A stretch of DNA of 64,000 nucleotides. It comes from Rhizobium laguerreae. Its GTDB lineage: Bacteria > Pseudomonadota > Alphaproteobacteria > Rhizobiales > Rhizobiaceae. The stretch covers positions 496,001 to 560,000 of the forward strand of contig NZ_MRDM01000002.1 in assembly GCF_002008165.1 (NCBI RefSeq), in the 5' to 3' direction. This document shows positions 27,419-35,636 of this stretch, piece by piece; position 1 is the stretch's first letter, and each line of letters opens with the position of its first letter. The notes under the pieces are model-generated. The model was not told where the DNA came from and did not search any database. It was given only the letters and a program-made list of their open reading frames with translations. A program made the position numbers and the translations under genes.

Positions 27419-27934
27419 ATGAACACGAAAATCAAGCCACAGGCGGTATCGACCTTCCGTGACCAGCAGGACCACGACATCCGTGATCTTTACATGGAAT
27501 CCCTTCATCTCGTTGAACGTCTGCACCGTCGTCTTCTCGACGTCATCAAGGACGAATTCGACCGCCAGGGTCGCAGCGACGTCAACGCCATCCAGGCGCT
27601 GCTCCTTTTCAACATCGGTAATTCCGAGCTGACCGCCGGCGAGCTGCGCTCGCGTGGCTACTATCTCGGCTCCAACGTCTCCTACAACGTCAAGAAGCTG
27701 GTCGATCTCGGTTTCATCAACCACCAGCGCTCGCGCATCGACCGCCGCTCGGTCCGCATCAGCCTGACCGAAACCGGCCAGGACATCGCCGAAACGGTGG
27801 CCAAGCTCTACGAACGCCACATCGCCTCGATCGACAAGGTCGGCGGCATCGGCACCGACGAGTTCACGCAGATGAACAAACTGCTCCAACGTCTGGACCG
27901 TTTCTGGAACGATCAGATTTTGTACCGCCTTTAA
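27419..27934 (+). CDS. ldtR: MarR family regulator LdtR
   Basis: A 171-residue winged-helix regulator. The central part (NAIQALLLFNIGNSELTAGELRSRGYYLGSNVSYNVKKLVDLGFI) is the MarR DNA-binding helix pair, followed by the wing (HQRSRIDRRSVRISLTETG) and a C-terminal dimer helix. The sequence and its place before an L,D-transpeptidase gene match LdtR of Liberibacter and Sinorhizobium, which activates ldtP and responds to small molecules; that role is from the literature on those species. The gene has its own 128-base promoter region and a terminator. Confidence 0.92.
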   Translation: MNTKIKPQAVSTFRDQQDHDIRDLYMESLHLVERLHRRLLDVIKDEFDRQGRSDVNAIQALLLFNIGNSELTAGELRSRGYYLGSNVSYNVKKLVDLGFINHQRSRIDRRSVRISLTETGQDIAETVAKLYERHIASIDKVGGIGTDEFTQMNKLLQRLDRFWNDQILYRL

Positions 27935-27962
27935 GACCCCTGACCTCCTTCCAGGGTTGACC

Positions 27963-27994
27963 AAAACCGGATGCGTCCCTGCGTGTCCGGTTTT
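27963..27994 (+). terminator. Terminator after ldtR
   Basis: AAAACCGGA (27963-27971) pairs with TCCGGTTTT (27986-27994) around 14 bases, 29 bases after the ldtR stop, ending in a short T-run. Confidence 0.75.
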
Positions 27995-28379
27995 GCCGTT
28001 TGCTCTTGCGTGGCATCTTTGCAACGCAGGGCAGGCCAAGCGTTCTCGCTTGTATTCAAGCCGTTTTTTAGCCGTTATTAACCGGCACGCTTTACCCCGT
28101 CATATGGTTCGTTGCGTCCTGTTTCCGGCAGTCGGCAAGTCCGGCTTCCCACTGGCAACACGAATTGGCCATATTGGTGTGGCAGCGGAAGGCTTAACAA
28201 CCGGCGCTTTCAATGGACCGATCAGGAATGTTCAGGCTGCCGCATCGCAATCTTGTGATGGGGCAAGCGGAATTTTTCGGTGCGCCGGAACAACGAGTGG
28301 ACTGGGATCTGCGTTTACGCGCAGTGATATCGCAAAAGGCCGCAGATTCTTTTTATAGCGGCATTCAGTGGTTGGGACT
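27995..28379 (+). other. Long leader/promoter region of ldtP, no supported gene
   Basis: This stretch of 385 bases holds open frames with no ribosome sites or family resemblance. It is relatively AT-rich around 28050-28090 (GTTTTTTAGCCGTTATTAACC). It is the expected place for LdtR binding and the ldtP promoter, but I could not mark a site with confidence. Confidence 0.5.
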
Positions 28380-29681
28380 ATGTCGAAGAAAAACGGAATT
28401 GAAGCTCTCTCGCGCCGCGCCTTCCTTGCGTCCGCGGCGACGGTTGGCGCCGGTGCGCTTGCCGCGCCGGCATTCGCGCAATCGGCGCTCGATACGCTGA
28501 TCAATGCGCCGCGCCGCGGCAACTGGGACGACCAGTTTGACGCCAAGGCGGCTTCGCGCACAGCGACCGCCATGGTTTCCAACACGCCGATCCTCGGACC
28601 GCAATCGGTCGCGAGCGCGCAGCAGGCAATTATGCAGTATCAGCAGATCGCCGCAGCCGGCGGCTGGCCTGAGGTCAACCCCGGTGACCAGCGCCTCCAG
28701 CTCGGCGTCAGCTCTCCCGCCGTCCAGGCGCTGCGCCAGCGCCTTGCGATCACCGGCGATCTGCCACGCGAGGCCGGCCTGTCCAACGCCTTCGATTCCT
28801 ATGTCGACGGCGCCGTCAAGCGCTTCCAGGCGCGTCACGGCCTGCCGGCCGATGGCGTTCTCGGCGAATTCACGCTGAAGGCGATGAACATCCCCGCCGA
28901 TGTCCGCCTGCAGCAGCTGAACACCAATGTCGTCCGTCTGCAGACCTTCCCTGAAGACTTGGGCCGCCGTCATCTGATGGTCAACATCCCGGCCGCCTAT
29001 GTGGAGGCTGTTGAAGACGGCAGTGTCGCGACGCGCCACACCGCGGTCGTCGGCCGTCTCAGCCGCCCGACGCATCTCGTCAATTCGAAGATTTACGAGG
29101 TCATCCTCAATCCTTATTGGACTGCGCCGCGCTCGATCGTCGAGAAAGACATCATGCCGCTGATGCGCAAGGATCCGACCTATCTCGAAAAGAACGCCAT
29201 CCGTCTGCTCGACGGCAAGGGCAATGAAGTCGCCCCCGAGACCATCGACTGGAACGGCGAGGCGCCCAACCTGATGTTCCGTCAGGACCCCGGCAAGACC
29301 AACGCCATGGCGTCGACGAAGATCAACTTCTACAACAAGAACGGCGAGTACATGCACGACACGCCGCAGCAGGGCCTGTTCAACAAGCTGATGCGCTTCG
29401 AGTCGTCGGGCTGCGTCCGCGTTCAGAACGTGCGCGACCTGACGAACTGGCTGCTGCGCGAAACGCCCGGATGGAACCGCCAGCAGATGGAGCAAGTGAT
29501 CGCAACCGGCGTCAACACACCGATCAAACTCGCCGCGGAAGTTCCGGTCTATTTCGTCTATATCTCTGCCTGGGGCATGCCCGACGGCATCGTCCAGTTC
29601 CGCGACGACATCTATCAGATGGACGGCAATGCCGAGCTGGCGCTCGACACCACAGCTGGCATGGAACAGCCGGTCCAGTAA
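28380..29681 (+). CDS. ldtP: L,D-transpeptidase (YkuD domain) LdtP
   Basis: Periplasmic peptidoglycan cross-linking enzyme that makes 3-3 bonds, 433 residues long. It has a twin-arginine-type leader (LSRRAFLASA at 10-19, cleavage after AFA near 33), a peptidoglycan-binding-like helical domain (about 100-175; VQALRQRLAI...VKRFQARHGLPADGVLG), then the YkuD catalytic domain with H upstream in YMHDTPQQ and the nucleophile C345 in SSGCVRVQN. ATG 28380 was preferred over GTG 28368. It probably belongs to the LdtR regulon. A strong terminator follows. Confidence 0.93.
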   Translation: MSKKNGIEALSRRAFLASAATVGAGALAAPAFAQSALDTLINAPRRGNWDDQFDAKAASRTATAMVSNTPILGPQSVASAQQAIMQYQQIAAAGGWPEVNPGDQRLQLGVSSPAVQALRQRLAITGDLPREAGLSNAFDSYVDGAVKRFQARHGLPADGVLGEFTLKAMNIPADVRLQQLNTNVVRLQTFPEDLGRRHLMVNIPAAYVEAVEDGSVATRHTAVVGRLSRPTHLVNSKIYEVILNPYWTAPRSIVEKDIMPLMRKDPTYLEKNAIRLLDGKGNEVAPETIDWNGEAPNLMFRQDPGKTNAMASTKINFYNKNGEYMHDTPQQGLFNKLMRFESSGCVRVQNVRDLTNWLLRETPGWNRQQMEQVIATGVNTPIKLAAEVPVYFVYISAWGMPDGIVQFRDDIYQMDGNAELALDTTAGMEQPVQ

Positions 29682-29706
29682 GCGGCGACCTCTGCATCGC
29701 AATTTG

Positions 29707-29737
29707 AAAACCGCGCTTTTTCGGGCGCGGTTTTTTT
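29707..29737 (+). terminator. Terminator after ldtP
   Basis: AAAACCGCGC and GCGCGGTTTTTTT (stem 29711-29716 with 29725-29730, extended by A/T pairs) followed by seven T residues, 25 bases after the stop codon. Confidence 0.9.
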
Positions 29738-29898
29738 ATGTCGGAGAAGCGGTTCTTGAGATGGCCGCCAAAGATCGGCACGGAGCGACCGCAAAAGAGC
29801 GTGAGCGCGCGCTTTGCTCAGCAAATGTCGTTCTTCGTATTGCTCTCGCCACGGCGGAAGGCTAATACCTCAGCGCATTCCAGTTGAGGAGCCCGCCC

Positions 29899-31197
29899 AT
29901 GACCAATGCTTCCACCGAATCCTTCTTCAATCGCTCGCTTGCGGACGTCGATCCGGACATTTTCGGCGCGATCGGAAAGGAACTCGGTCGCCAACGGCAC
30001 GAGATCGAACTGATCGCTTCTGAGAACATCGTCTCCCGCGCCGTGCTGGAAGCCCAGGGCTCCATCATGACCAACAAATATGCCGAGGGTTATCCCGGCA
30101 AGCGTTATTACGGCGGCTGCCAGTTCGTCGATATCGCCGAGGAACTAGCGATCGAGCGCGCCAAGAAGCTGTTCGGCGTCAATTTCGCCAACGTCCAGCC
30201 GAATTCCGGTTCGCAGATGAACCAGGCTGTGTTCCTGGCACTGCTGCAGCCCGGCGATACCTTCATGGGGCTCGACCTGAACTCCGGCGGCCACCTCACG
30301 CATGGTTCGCCGGTCAACATGTCCGGCAAGTGGTTCAACGTCGTCTCCTACGGCGTGCGCGAAGGCGACAACCTGCTCGACATGGATGAAGTCGCCCGCA
30401 AGGCCGAGGAAACCAAGCCGAAGCTCATCATCGCCGGCGGCACTGCCTATTCCCGCATCTGGGACTGGAAGCGCTTCCGCGAGATCGCCGACTCGGTCGG
30501 CGCCTATCTGATGGTCGATATGGCCCATATCGCCGGCCTTGTCGCCGGTGGCGTTCATCCGTCGCCGTTCCCGCATTGCCATGTCGCGACGACGACCACC
30601 CACAAGTCGCTGCGCGGCCCGCGCGGCGGCGTCATCCTCACCAATGACGAGGATCTGGCGAAGAAGTTCAATTCGGCTGTCTTCCCGGGTCTGCAGGGCG
30701 GCCCGCTGATGCACATCATCGCCGCCAAGGCTGTGGCCTTCGGCGAGGCGCTGCAGCCGGAATTCAAGGATTATGCCGCCCAGGTCGTCAAGAACGCCAA
30801 GGCGCTTGCCGAGACGCTGATGGCAGGCGGCCTCGACGTCGTCTCCGGCGGCACCGACAACCACCTGATGCTGGTCGACCTGCGCAAGAAGAATGCCACC
30901 GGCAAGCGCGCCGAGGCAGCGCTTGGCCGCGCCTACGTCACCTGCAACAAGAACGGCATTCCCTTCGATCCGGAAAAGCCCTTCGTCACGTCGGGTGTGC
31001 GGCTCGGCGCGCCGGCCGGCACCACCCGCGGCTTCAAGGAAGCCGAATTCCGCGAAATCGGCAATCTCATCGTCGAGGTCCTCGACGGTCTGAAGGTCGC
31101 CAATTCCGATGAAGGCAACGCCGCTGTCGAAGCCGCTGTGCGCGGCAAGGTGGTCAGCCTCACCGACCGCTTCCCCATGTACGGCTACATGGGATAA
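29899..31197 (+). CDS. glyA: Serine hydroxymethyltransferase
   Basis: PLP enzyme interconverting serine and glycine with tetrahydrofolate, the main one-carbon source. The 432 residues contain [11 protein letters not shown], the [10 protein letters not shown] substrate loop and the PLP lysine K236 in [14 protein letters not shown] chose ATG 29899 because GAGGAG precedes it; an in-frame TTG 15 bases upstream is part of that ribosome site. It heads the conserved glyA-nrdR-ribD-ribE run, with 9 bases to nrdR. The long open frame on its opposite strand is a shadow. Confidence 0.98.
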   Translation: MTNASTESFFNRSLADVDPDIFGAIGKELGRQRHEIELIASENIVSRAVLEAQGSIMTNKYAEGYPGKRYYGGCQFVDIAEELAIERAKKLFGVNFANVQPNSGSQMNQAVFLALLQPGDTFMGLDLNSGGHLTHGSPVNMSGKWFNVVSYGVREGDNLLDMDEVARKAEETKPKLIIAGGTAYSRIWDWKRFREIADSVGAYLMVDMAHIAGLVAGGVHPSPFPHCHVATTTTHKSLRGPRGGVILTNDEDLAKKFNSAVFPGLQGGPLMHIIAAKAVAFGEALQPEFKDYAAQVVKNAKALAETLMAGGLDVVSGGTDNHLMLVDLRKKNATGKRAEAALGRAYVTCNKNGIPFDPEKPFVTSGVRLGAPAGTTRGFKEAEFREIGNLIVEVLDGLKVANSDEGNAAVEAAVRGKVVSLTDRFPMYGYMG

Positions 31198-31206
31198 GGA
31201 GTAGGG

Positions 31207-31683
31207 ATGCGCTGCCCCTATTGCGGTTCGGAAGATACTCAGGTCAAGGATTCGCGCCCGGCGGAGGACAACACGTCCATCCGCCGGCGGCGCATCTGCC
31301 CGGATTGCGGCGGCCGCTTCACCACGTTCGAGCGCGTGCAGCTGCGCGAACTGATGGTCATCAAGAAGACCGGCCGCAAAGTGCCCTTCGACCGGGACAA
31401 GCTGGTGCGATCTTTCGAAGTGGCGCTGCGCAAACGCCCGGTCGAGCGGGACCGCATCGAGCGCGCCGTCTCCGGCATCGTCCGGCGGCTTGAAAGCTCC
31501 GGCGAGACCGAGATCTCCTCCGAACAGATCGGCCTGCAGGTGCTGGAAGCGATGAAGAGCCTCGACGATGTCGGCTTCGTGCGCTACGCCTCGGTCTATC
31601 GGGATTTCTCGCTTGCCGAGGATTTCGAGAAGGTCATTTCCGAAATCAACGCCAAGATCGCCCGCGACCCGCTGGACAGGTGA
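31207..31683 (+). CDS. nrdR: Transcriptional repressor NrdR
   Basis: ATP/dATP-sensing zinc-ribbon repressor of ribonucleotide reductase genes. The 158 residues comprise a zinc ribbon with C3, C6, C31 and C34 (MRCPYCGS...[11 protein letters not shown]) and an ATP-cone domain (about 49-139; [20 protein letters not shown]). Length and sequence are standard. It sits between glyA and ribD with intervals of 9 and 3 bases, the usual alphaproteobacterial order. Its DNA targets (NrdR boxes) are not in this window as far as I could see. Confidence 0.97.
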   Translation: MRCPYCGSEDTQVKDSRPAEDNTSIRRRRICPDCGGRFTTFERVQLRELMVIKKTGRKVPFDRDKLVRSFEVALRKRPVERDRIERAVSGIVRRLESSGETEISSEQIGLQVLEAMKSLDDVGFVRYASVYRDFSLAEDFEKVISEINAKIARDPLDR

Positions 31684-31686
31684 GCC

Positions 31687-33030
31687 ATGAGCATCACGCC
31701 GCATGACGAACGTTTCATGGCGGCGGCGATCCGCCTGTCGCGCTGGCATCTCGGCCGCACCGCCACAAACCCCTCCGTCGGCTGCCTGATCGTCAGGGAC
31801 GGCGTCATCGTCGGCCGGGCGGTGACGGCGCTCGGTGGCCGCCCGCATGCCGAGACGCAAGCACTCGCTGAAGCCGGCGCGCTCGCCCGCGGCGCCACTG
31901 CCTATGTGACACTCGAACCCTGCTCGCATCACGGCAAAACGCCGCCCTGTTCCGAGGCGCTGATCGCCTATGGCGTTGCCCGCGTCGTGATCAGCGTCGC
32001 CGATCCCGACCGGCGTGTCTCCGGCCGCGGCATCGCTATGCTGCGCGAAGCCGGCATAGAGGTGGATACCGGCGTGCTGGCGGCCGAGGGCCGGCACTCG
32101 CTTGCCGCCTATCTCACCCGCCAGACGAAGAATCGCCCGTATGTGACTCTCAAGCTTGCCGTTTCCGCCGACGGCATGATCGGCCGCGCAGGGGAAGGGC
32201 AGGTAGCGATAACAGGCCCGGAGGCCCGCGCCCAGGTGCAGGCGCTGCGCGCCGAAACCGATGCGATCCTCGTTGGCATCGGTACCGCGATTGCGGATGA
32301 TCCGCTGCTGACGGTACGGACGCCAGGTCTTGAATCGCAATCGCCGATCCGCATCGTGCTTGATCCCTCGCTGGCTTTGCCGCTGACGAGCAAGCTCGTC
32401 GCGACGGCGCGCGAGGTGCCGGTCATCGTGGTGGCGAGCGAGGAAGTATGGCCGTTGTCGGCTGATGCGGAGGGTTTACCCCCCTCTGCCCTGCCGGGCT
32501 ACCGGGGTCGAGCCACGGGTCTCGACCCGTCCTTCGGACCCCCCGCAGGTGGGGAGATCGGCGAGAGGCGACATCCGAATTCCCCAGTTTCCGATGGTGA
32601 TGGTTTCGCCTTGAGGCAAGACGTAGGGCAAGGGGCTAACCCCGATCCGATCTCCCCCCTTGTGGGGGAGATGCCCGGTAGGGCAGAGGGGGGTGCCTCA
32701 CCCGCTGACATGGACTCCCGCCGCGCAGCCCTCGAAGCCGCCGGCGTCGAGGTGCTCTACTGCAATCCCTATCATCCGGAAGTCCTGTTGCCGGCGCTCG
32801 CGACGCGCGGTATTTCCTCGCTTCTGGTCGAGGGCGGTGCAAAGACGGCGCGGCTTTTCCTCGAAGCTGGCCTCGTCGACCGCATCCAGCTTTATCAGGC
32901 GCCCGGTGTCATCGGCGAGCGCGGTATTGAATCTCCGCTGCTGACAACCGACATACCATCGGGTTTTGTCCATACGGGCACGCTGATGTTCGGCGAAGAT
33001 CGCCTGGACGAATACGAAAGAGGGCTTTGA
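31687..33030 (+). CDS. ribD: Bifunctional riboflavin deaminase/reductase RibD with in-frame palindromic element
   Basis: Converts the GTP cyclohydrolase II product to 5-amino-6-ribitylamino-uracil 5'-phosphate in two steps. The N-terminal deaminase (about 1-145) has the zinc site HAE (GRPHAETQAL) and EPCSHHGKTPPC. The reductase domain begins at about 150 (RPYVTLKLAVSADGMI) and ends in LLVEGGAKTA. At 447 residues the protein is about 72 longer than expected. The extra, residues 265-336, is rich in Pro and Gly and is encoded by a complete rhizobial palindromic repeat (32479-32693). Normal reductase sequence resumes at SRRAALEAAGVEVLY. The frame is kept with no stop, so the enzyme may work with a surface loop. 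It overlaps ribE by one base (TGATG). Confidence 0.95.
   Translation: MSITPHDERFMAAAIRLSRWHLGRTATNPSVGCLIVRDGVIVGRAVTALGGRPHAETQALAEAGALARGATAYVTLEPCSHHGKTPPCSEALIAYGVARVVISVADPDRRVSGRGIAMLREAGIEVDTGVLAAEGRHSLAAYLTRQTKNRPYVTLKLAVSADGMIGRAGEGQVAITGPEARAQVQALRAETDAILVGIGTAIADDPLLTVRTPGLESQSPIRIVLDPSLALPLTSKLVATAREVPVIVVASEEVWPLSADAEGLPPSALPGYRGRATGLDPSFGPPAGGEIGERRHPNSPVSDGDGFALRQDVGQGANPDPISPLVGEMPGRAEGGASPADMDSRRAALEAAGVEVLYCNPYHPEVLLPALATRGISSLLVEGGAKTARLFLEAGLVDRIQLYQAPGVIGERGIESPLLTTDIPSGFVHTGTLMFGEDRLDEYERGL
32479..32693. repeat. Palindromic mosaic element (RIME-like) inserted in frame in ribD
   Basis: Outer arms CCCCCCTCTGCCCTGCCGGG (from 32479) and CCCGGTAGGGCAGAGGGGGG (to 32693) are inverted copies with one mismatch over 21 bases. 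Inner hairpin halves of the ATCTCCCC/GGGGAGAT kind are at about 32530-32548 and 32660-32682. The arms closely match the intergenic copy at 8554-8723. The element is translated without stops through codons 265-336 of ribD. Confidence 0.93.
32501..32540. repeat. Nested palindrome inside the ribD-borne element
   Basis: GGGTCGAG (32505-32512) pairs with CTCGACCC (32521-32528). The roughly 40-base block interrupts the left inner arm exactly where the intergenic copy has an uninterrupted GGCCATCTCCCC, so it appears to be a second, later insertion. Confidence 0.7.
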
Positions 33031-33641
33031 TGTTCACCGGAATAGTCACCGATATCGGTACGATCGAATCCGTTTCGCCGCTGAAGGAGGGTATCAAGCT
33101 CCGCGTTGCGACGAGTTACGACCCGGCGACCATCGATATGGGCGCATCCATCTCTCACTCCGGCATCTGCCTCACCGTCACTGGCCTGCCGCAGGAAGGC
33201 AGCAATGGTCGCTGGTTCGAGGTCGAGGCCTGGGAAGAGGCGTTGCGGCTGACGACGATCGGCGCCTGGGAGGAGGGCAGCCGCATCAATCTCGAACGGT
33301 CGCTGAAGATCGGTGATGAACTCGGCGGCCACATCGTTTCCGGCCATGTCGACGGCAAGGCGGAAATCCTCTCGGTGACAGCAGAAGGCGACGCCACACG
33401 CTACCGCCTGCGCGCGCCCGAACATCTGGCGAAATTCGTCGCCCCCAAGGGTTCGATCGCACTCGACGGCACCTCGCTGACGGTCAATGCGGTCGACGGC
33501 ACGGATTTCGACGTGCTGCTCATCCGCCACACGCTCGAGGTCACCACCTGGGGCGATCGCAAGGCCGGCGATTTCGTCAATTTCGAAGTCGACACCATGG
33601 CGCGTTACGCCGCCCGGCTGGCGGAATTCCCGAGCGCATAA
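33030..33641 (+). CDS. ribE: Riboflavin synthase alpha chain
   Basis: Dismutates two 6,7-dimethyl-8-ribityllumazine molecules to riboflavin. The 203 residues consist of two similar barrels, each with the lumazine-binding pattern: MFTGIVTDIGTI and SHSGICLTV in the first, GHIVSGHVDGKAEI and DGTSLTVN in the second. ATG 33030 overlaps the ribD stop by one base, so translation is coupled. Unusually, the lumazine synthase gene does not follow directly; three minus-strand genes intervene before ribH. Confidence 0.97.
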   Translation: MFTGIVTDIGTIESVSPLKEGIKLRVATSYDPATIDMGASISHSGICLTVTGLPQEGSNGRWFEVEAWEEALRLTTIGAWEEGSRINLERSLKIGDELGGHIVSGHVDGKAEILSVTAEGDATRYRLRAPEHLAKFVAPKGSIALDGTSLTVNAVDGTDFDVLLIRHTLEVTTWGDRKAGDFVNFEVDTMARYAARLAEFPSA

Positions 33642-33671
33642 GTGAAAACCGTCCTGTTGGACGCGCGGCGC

Positions 33672-34187
33672 CTACCGCGCAAACTGAATGATCTCGCCGT
33701 TATAGTGCGTGCGCGCCGTCTCGCGGAAGCCGAGCTTGGCTGCAACCCGCAGCGAGGCCCGGTTCTCGGGGCTGATGATGCAGCTCATCGGTTTTCCGGG
33801 AAAATGCGTTTCCGCCCAGCCGATTAGGACGGTCAGCGCCTCGGTGGCATAACCGCGGCCGTGCGCCGAAGGCATCAGCGCCCAGCCGACCTCCATCGTC
33901 CCCTCGATCGAGGGTTCCATCTCGCGGCGGGCTTCGAGGAAGCCCGCTTCACCGACGAACCGGCCGCTCTCCTTTTCGACGATCGCCAGAAAGCCGAAGC
34001 CCATGTGGTGCCACATGCCGGCAACGCGCAGCATGCGGCTCCAGCTCTGCTCGCGCGTTGACGGCACGCCGGTGATGAAGCGCACGACATACTCGTCCGC
34101 CCATAGTGCTGCATGGGCGTCGAAATCGTCGAGGCGGTGCGGGCGAAGCGTCAGACGTGCCGTTTCGAGGGTCGGAATGTCGGTCAC
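33672..34187 (-). CDS. GNAT N-acetyltransferase, RimJ/RimL type
   Basis: A 171-residue acetyl-CoA-dependent acetyltransferase. The N-terminal LETARLTLRPHRLDDFDAHAALWAD is typical of Acetyltransf_3 (RimJ/RimL-like) members, and the acetyl-CoA loop is in HGRGYATEALTVLIGWA (about 110-125). The substrate cannot be named. It starts at GTG 34187 with AAGGA upstream. It is transcribed against the riboflavin genes and lies between ribE and ribH. Confidence 0.9.
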   Translation of the reverse strand: MTDIPTLETARLTLRPHRLDDFDAHAALWADEYVVRFITGVPSTREQSWSRMLRVAGMWHHMGFGFLAIVEKESGRFVGEAGFLEARREMEPSIEGTMEVGWALMPSAHGRGYATEALTVLIGWAETHFPGKPMSCIISPENRASLRVAAKLGFRETARTHYNGEIIQFAR

Positions 34188-34215
34188 ATCGGGTCCTTAT
34201 GAAAAAAACACGTCC

Positions 34216-34719
34216 TCAGGCGCCGGGCTCGCCGTCCCAATAGTCGAGATTGCCTTCCGGCCGTCCGATATGGCGGAAGCGCTTAGTTTCTGCACCGTCC
34301 CTGTTGGTCTTGGCAAGGAACTTTCCGGAATCGGGATATTCGACGATCTCGGTCTTCGCCGTCGTCGAAATGCCGAGATAGACGAGTGTGGCCGTGCCGG
34401 TATTGATGATCTGGTGCGCCGTTTCAGGCCCGCCGGCCGGCGCGCCGAGCACGTCGCCCGCCTTGATCGCATGGCGCGCATCGCCGAAGCGGTATTCGCC
34501 GGTACCGGCGATCACGTAGAAAAGCTCGTCTTCGACATGGTGATTGTGGAACGGACAGCTCGATTTGCCTGATGGCACCTCGTTGTAGCTGATACCGAGG
34601 CCGGCAAGGCCAAGAAGCGCGCCAAACGAGGTGTCGGCGCTTTCGTAGAATTCGCCTTGTTTCCAGTTGTCGAGCTTGAGATCGGCGGTATTGATCACCG
34701 CTTTCGGTTCCGTCGCCAT
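34216..34719 (-). CDS. Cupin domain protein
   Basis: A 167-residue single-cupin protein. The two cupin motifs are visible: CPFHNHHVEDELFYVIAGTGEYRFG (metal ligands H, H, E) near residue 55 and the second with H (GPETAHQIINTGTATLVYLGIS). This is the layout of sugar isomerase-like or mannose-6-phosphate isomerase-type small cupins. The reaction is unknown. It has its own upstream region, which carries a degenerate rhizobial repeat, and precedes the GNAT gene by 28 bases, so the two are probably co-transcribed. Confidence 0.9.
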   Translation of the reverse strand: MATEPKAVINTADLKLDNWKQGEFYESADTSFGALLGLAGLGISYNEVPSGKSSCPFHNHHVEDELFYVIAGTGEYRFGDARHAIKAGDVLGAPAGGPETAHQIINTGTATLVYLGISTTAKTEIVEYPDSGKFLAKTNRDGAETKRFRHIGRPEGNLDYWDGEPGA

Positions 34720-34819
34720 GGTGTCCTCCTGTTGCAGGAAGAGAAACCATCATCGCGTCGGAAAATTCAATGCTTTATCTCGGAAATCCCCAGCATGGCC
34801 GGTGAGGAGACCGCCGCCC

Positions 34820-34922
34820 ATGCTTGGAGCGCCATGCGTCCAACAGAACACGCTGAGGACGCTCTATCACTTTCAATCCCACGCATAACCCAAAAACCGA
34901 TCCGATCTTCGGGCTATGCGCT
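34820..34922. repeat. Degenerate rhizobial intergenic repeat
   Basis: AGCGCCATGCGTCC...GGACGCTCTATCACTTTCAATCC followed by a GCATAACCC/GGGCTATGC stem (about 34882-34921) is the same class of tail as CAGCGCC...GCTGTAGCACTTTGAA next to rnd. The stem lies between the starts of the cupin gene and the end of the 119-residue secreted protein gene. Confidence 0.55.
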
Positions 34923-34929
34923 GGAGCCA

Positions 34930-35289
34930 TCAGCGGACGTAGAAGGTCAGACTTCCATCGGCCGCCTGCTCGGCATTGACGACATTGCGAATATTGACAC
35001 CCTCATTGTTGAGGCGGTGGGCAAGCGACCTGTTGGCGTCGATCGAGGCCTGGATGCCGCGGATAGCCTGGCCGGAGCGCTGCGGTGCGGAGTGTGGGCC
35101 GCTCGTCTCGTCGTCGAAGTTGCGCCAATTGTAAACCTCCTGGACATTGAAATCATTGCCCTGGTAGCTCCTGAGCGTCTGCTCGATGCCTTGAGGGGTG
35201 TTCATCCCAAGGCTTGCGGCCCGGCTGACGCCGGCAAACGCGATGGAGGAGAGGGCGGTAGCGAGGGTGATGGTGAGAACGCGGTGCAT
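34930..35289 (-). CDS. Small secreted protein of unknown function
   Basis: A 119-residue protein with a clear signal peptide (M-H-R start, hydrophobic core to about residue 20, cleavage near SRAAS at 23-26). The mature 90-odd residues are polar, rich in Asn, Gln and Arg, without cysteine, and predicted mixed alpha/beta; TPQGIEQTLRSYQG and ASIDANRSLAHRLN are the more helical parts. I do not recognise a family. It is the first gene of the minus-strand group in the rib cluster. Its upstream 347 bases also serve ribH. Confidence 0.8.
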   Translation of the reverse strand: MHRVLTITLATALSSIAFAGVSRAASLGMNTPQGIEQTLRSYQGNDFNVQEVYNWRNFDDETSGPHSAPQRSGQAIRGIQASIDANRSLAHRLNNEGVNIRNVVNAEQAADGSLTFYVR

Positions 35290-35636
35290 GATTTGTATCC
35301 TTTCATCTGCTTAGACGGTCGGCTGTCGTTGCAGGGGATCGTCTGCGTCACGACATGGAATTGGCGTTCTCCCATTCGCGATTCAATGGCTTAAACCACT
35401 GAAAATCCATTAAGAATTGTTCACGAAAACTGCCTTCGAATCGCCGCTTTCCAGGCGTCCGGGAAAGCTGATTTCAGAGGCGTGCCCAGCTGTGCATAAA
35501 GGGCGCGGCTATCCCCTTGCAGATATTTCCTCTTTCCCATTGCGGCATCGGGCGAAATTGCTTGCCATTCGGACGAAGGCATGTTTTGACCGCGGCCTGC
35601 CGAGTGGGTAAATGTCCCGCCAACTGAAGGTGAACC
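35290..35636. other. Divergent intergenic region before ribH
   Basis: These 347 bases separate the secreted protein gene from ribH. I looked for an FMN riboswitch here (conserved GGG-CAGGG/AGGAUAUG blocks) and did not find one. A short AT-rich stretch (35390-35425, ATTAAGAATTGTTCACG) may hold a promoter. No coding frame is convincing. Confidence 0.5.

Noticed and set aside
28365..29702. 445-codon frame opposite ldtP
   Set aside because: Antisense of ldtP with its signal peptide and active-site motif intact; the frame has none.
30145..32340. 731-codon open frame opposite glyA, nrdR and ribD
   Set aside because: It covers three certain genes in antisense, and its composition is that of a shadow.
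35290..35636. FMN riboswitch before ribH
   Set aside because: None of the conserved blocks of the element is present in this stretch; two-copy ribH species usually put it before the other copy.
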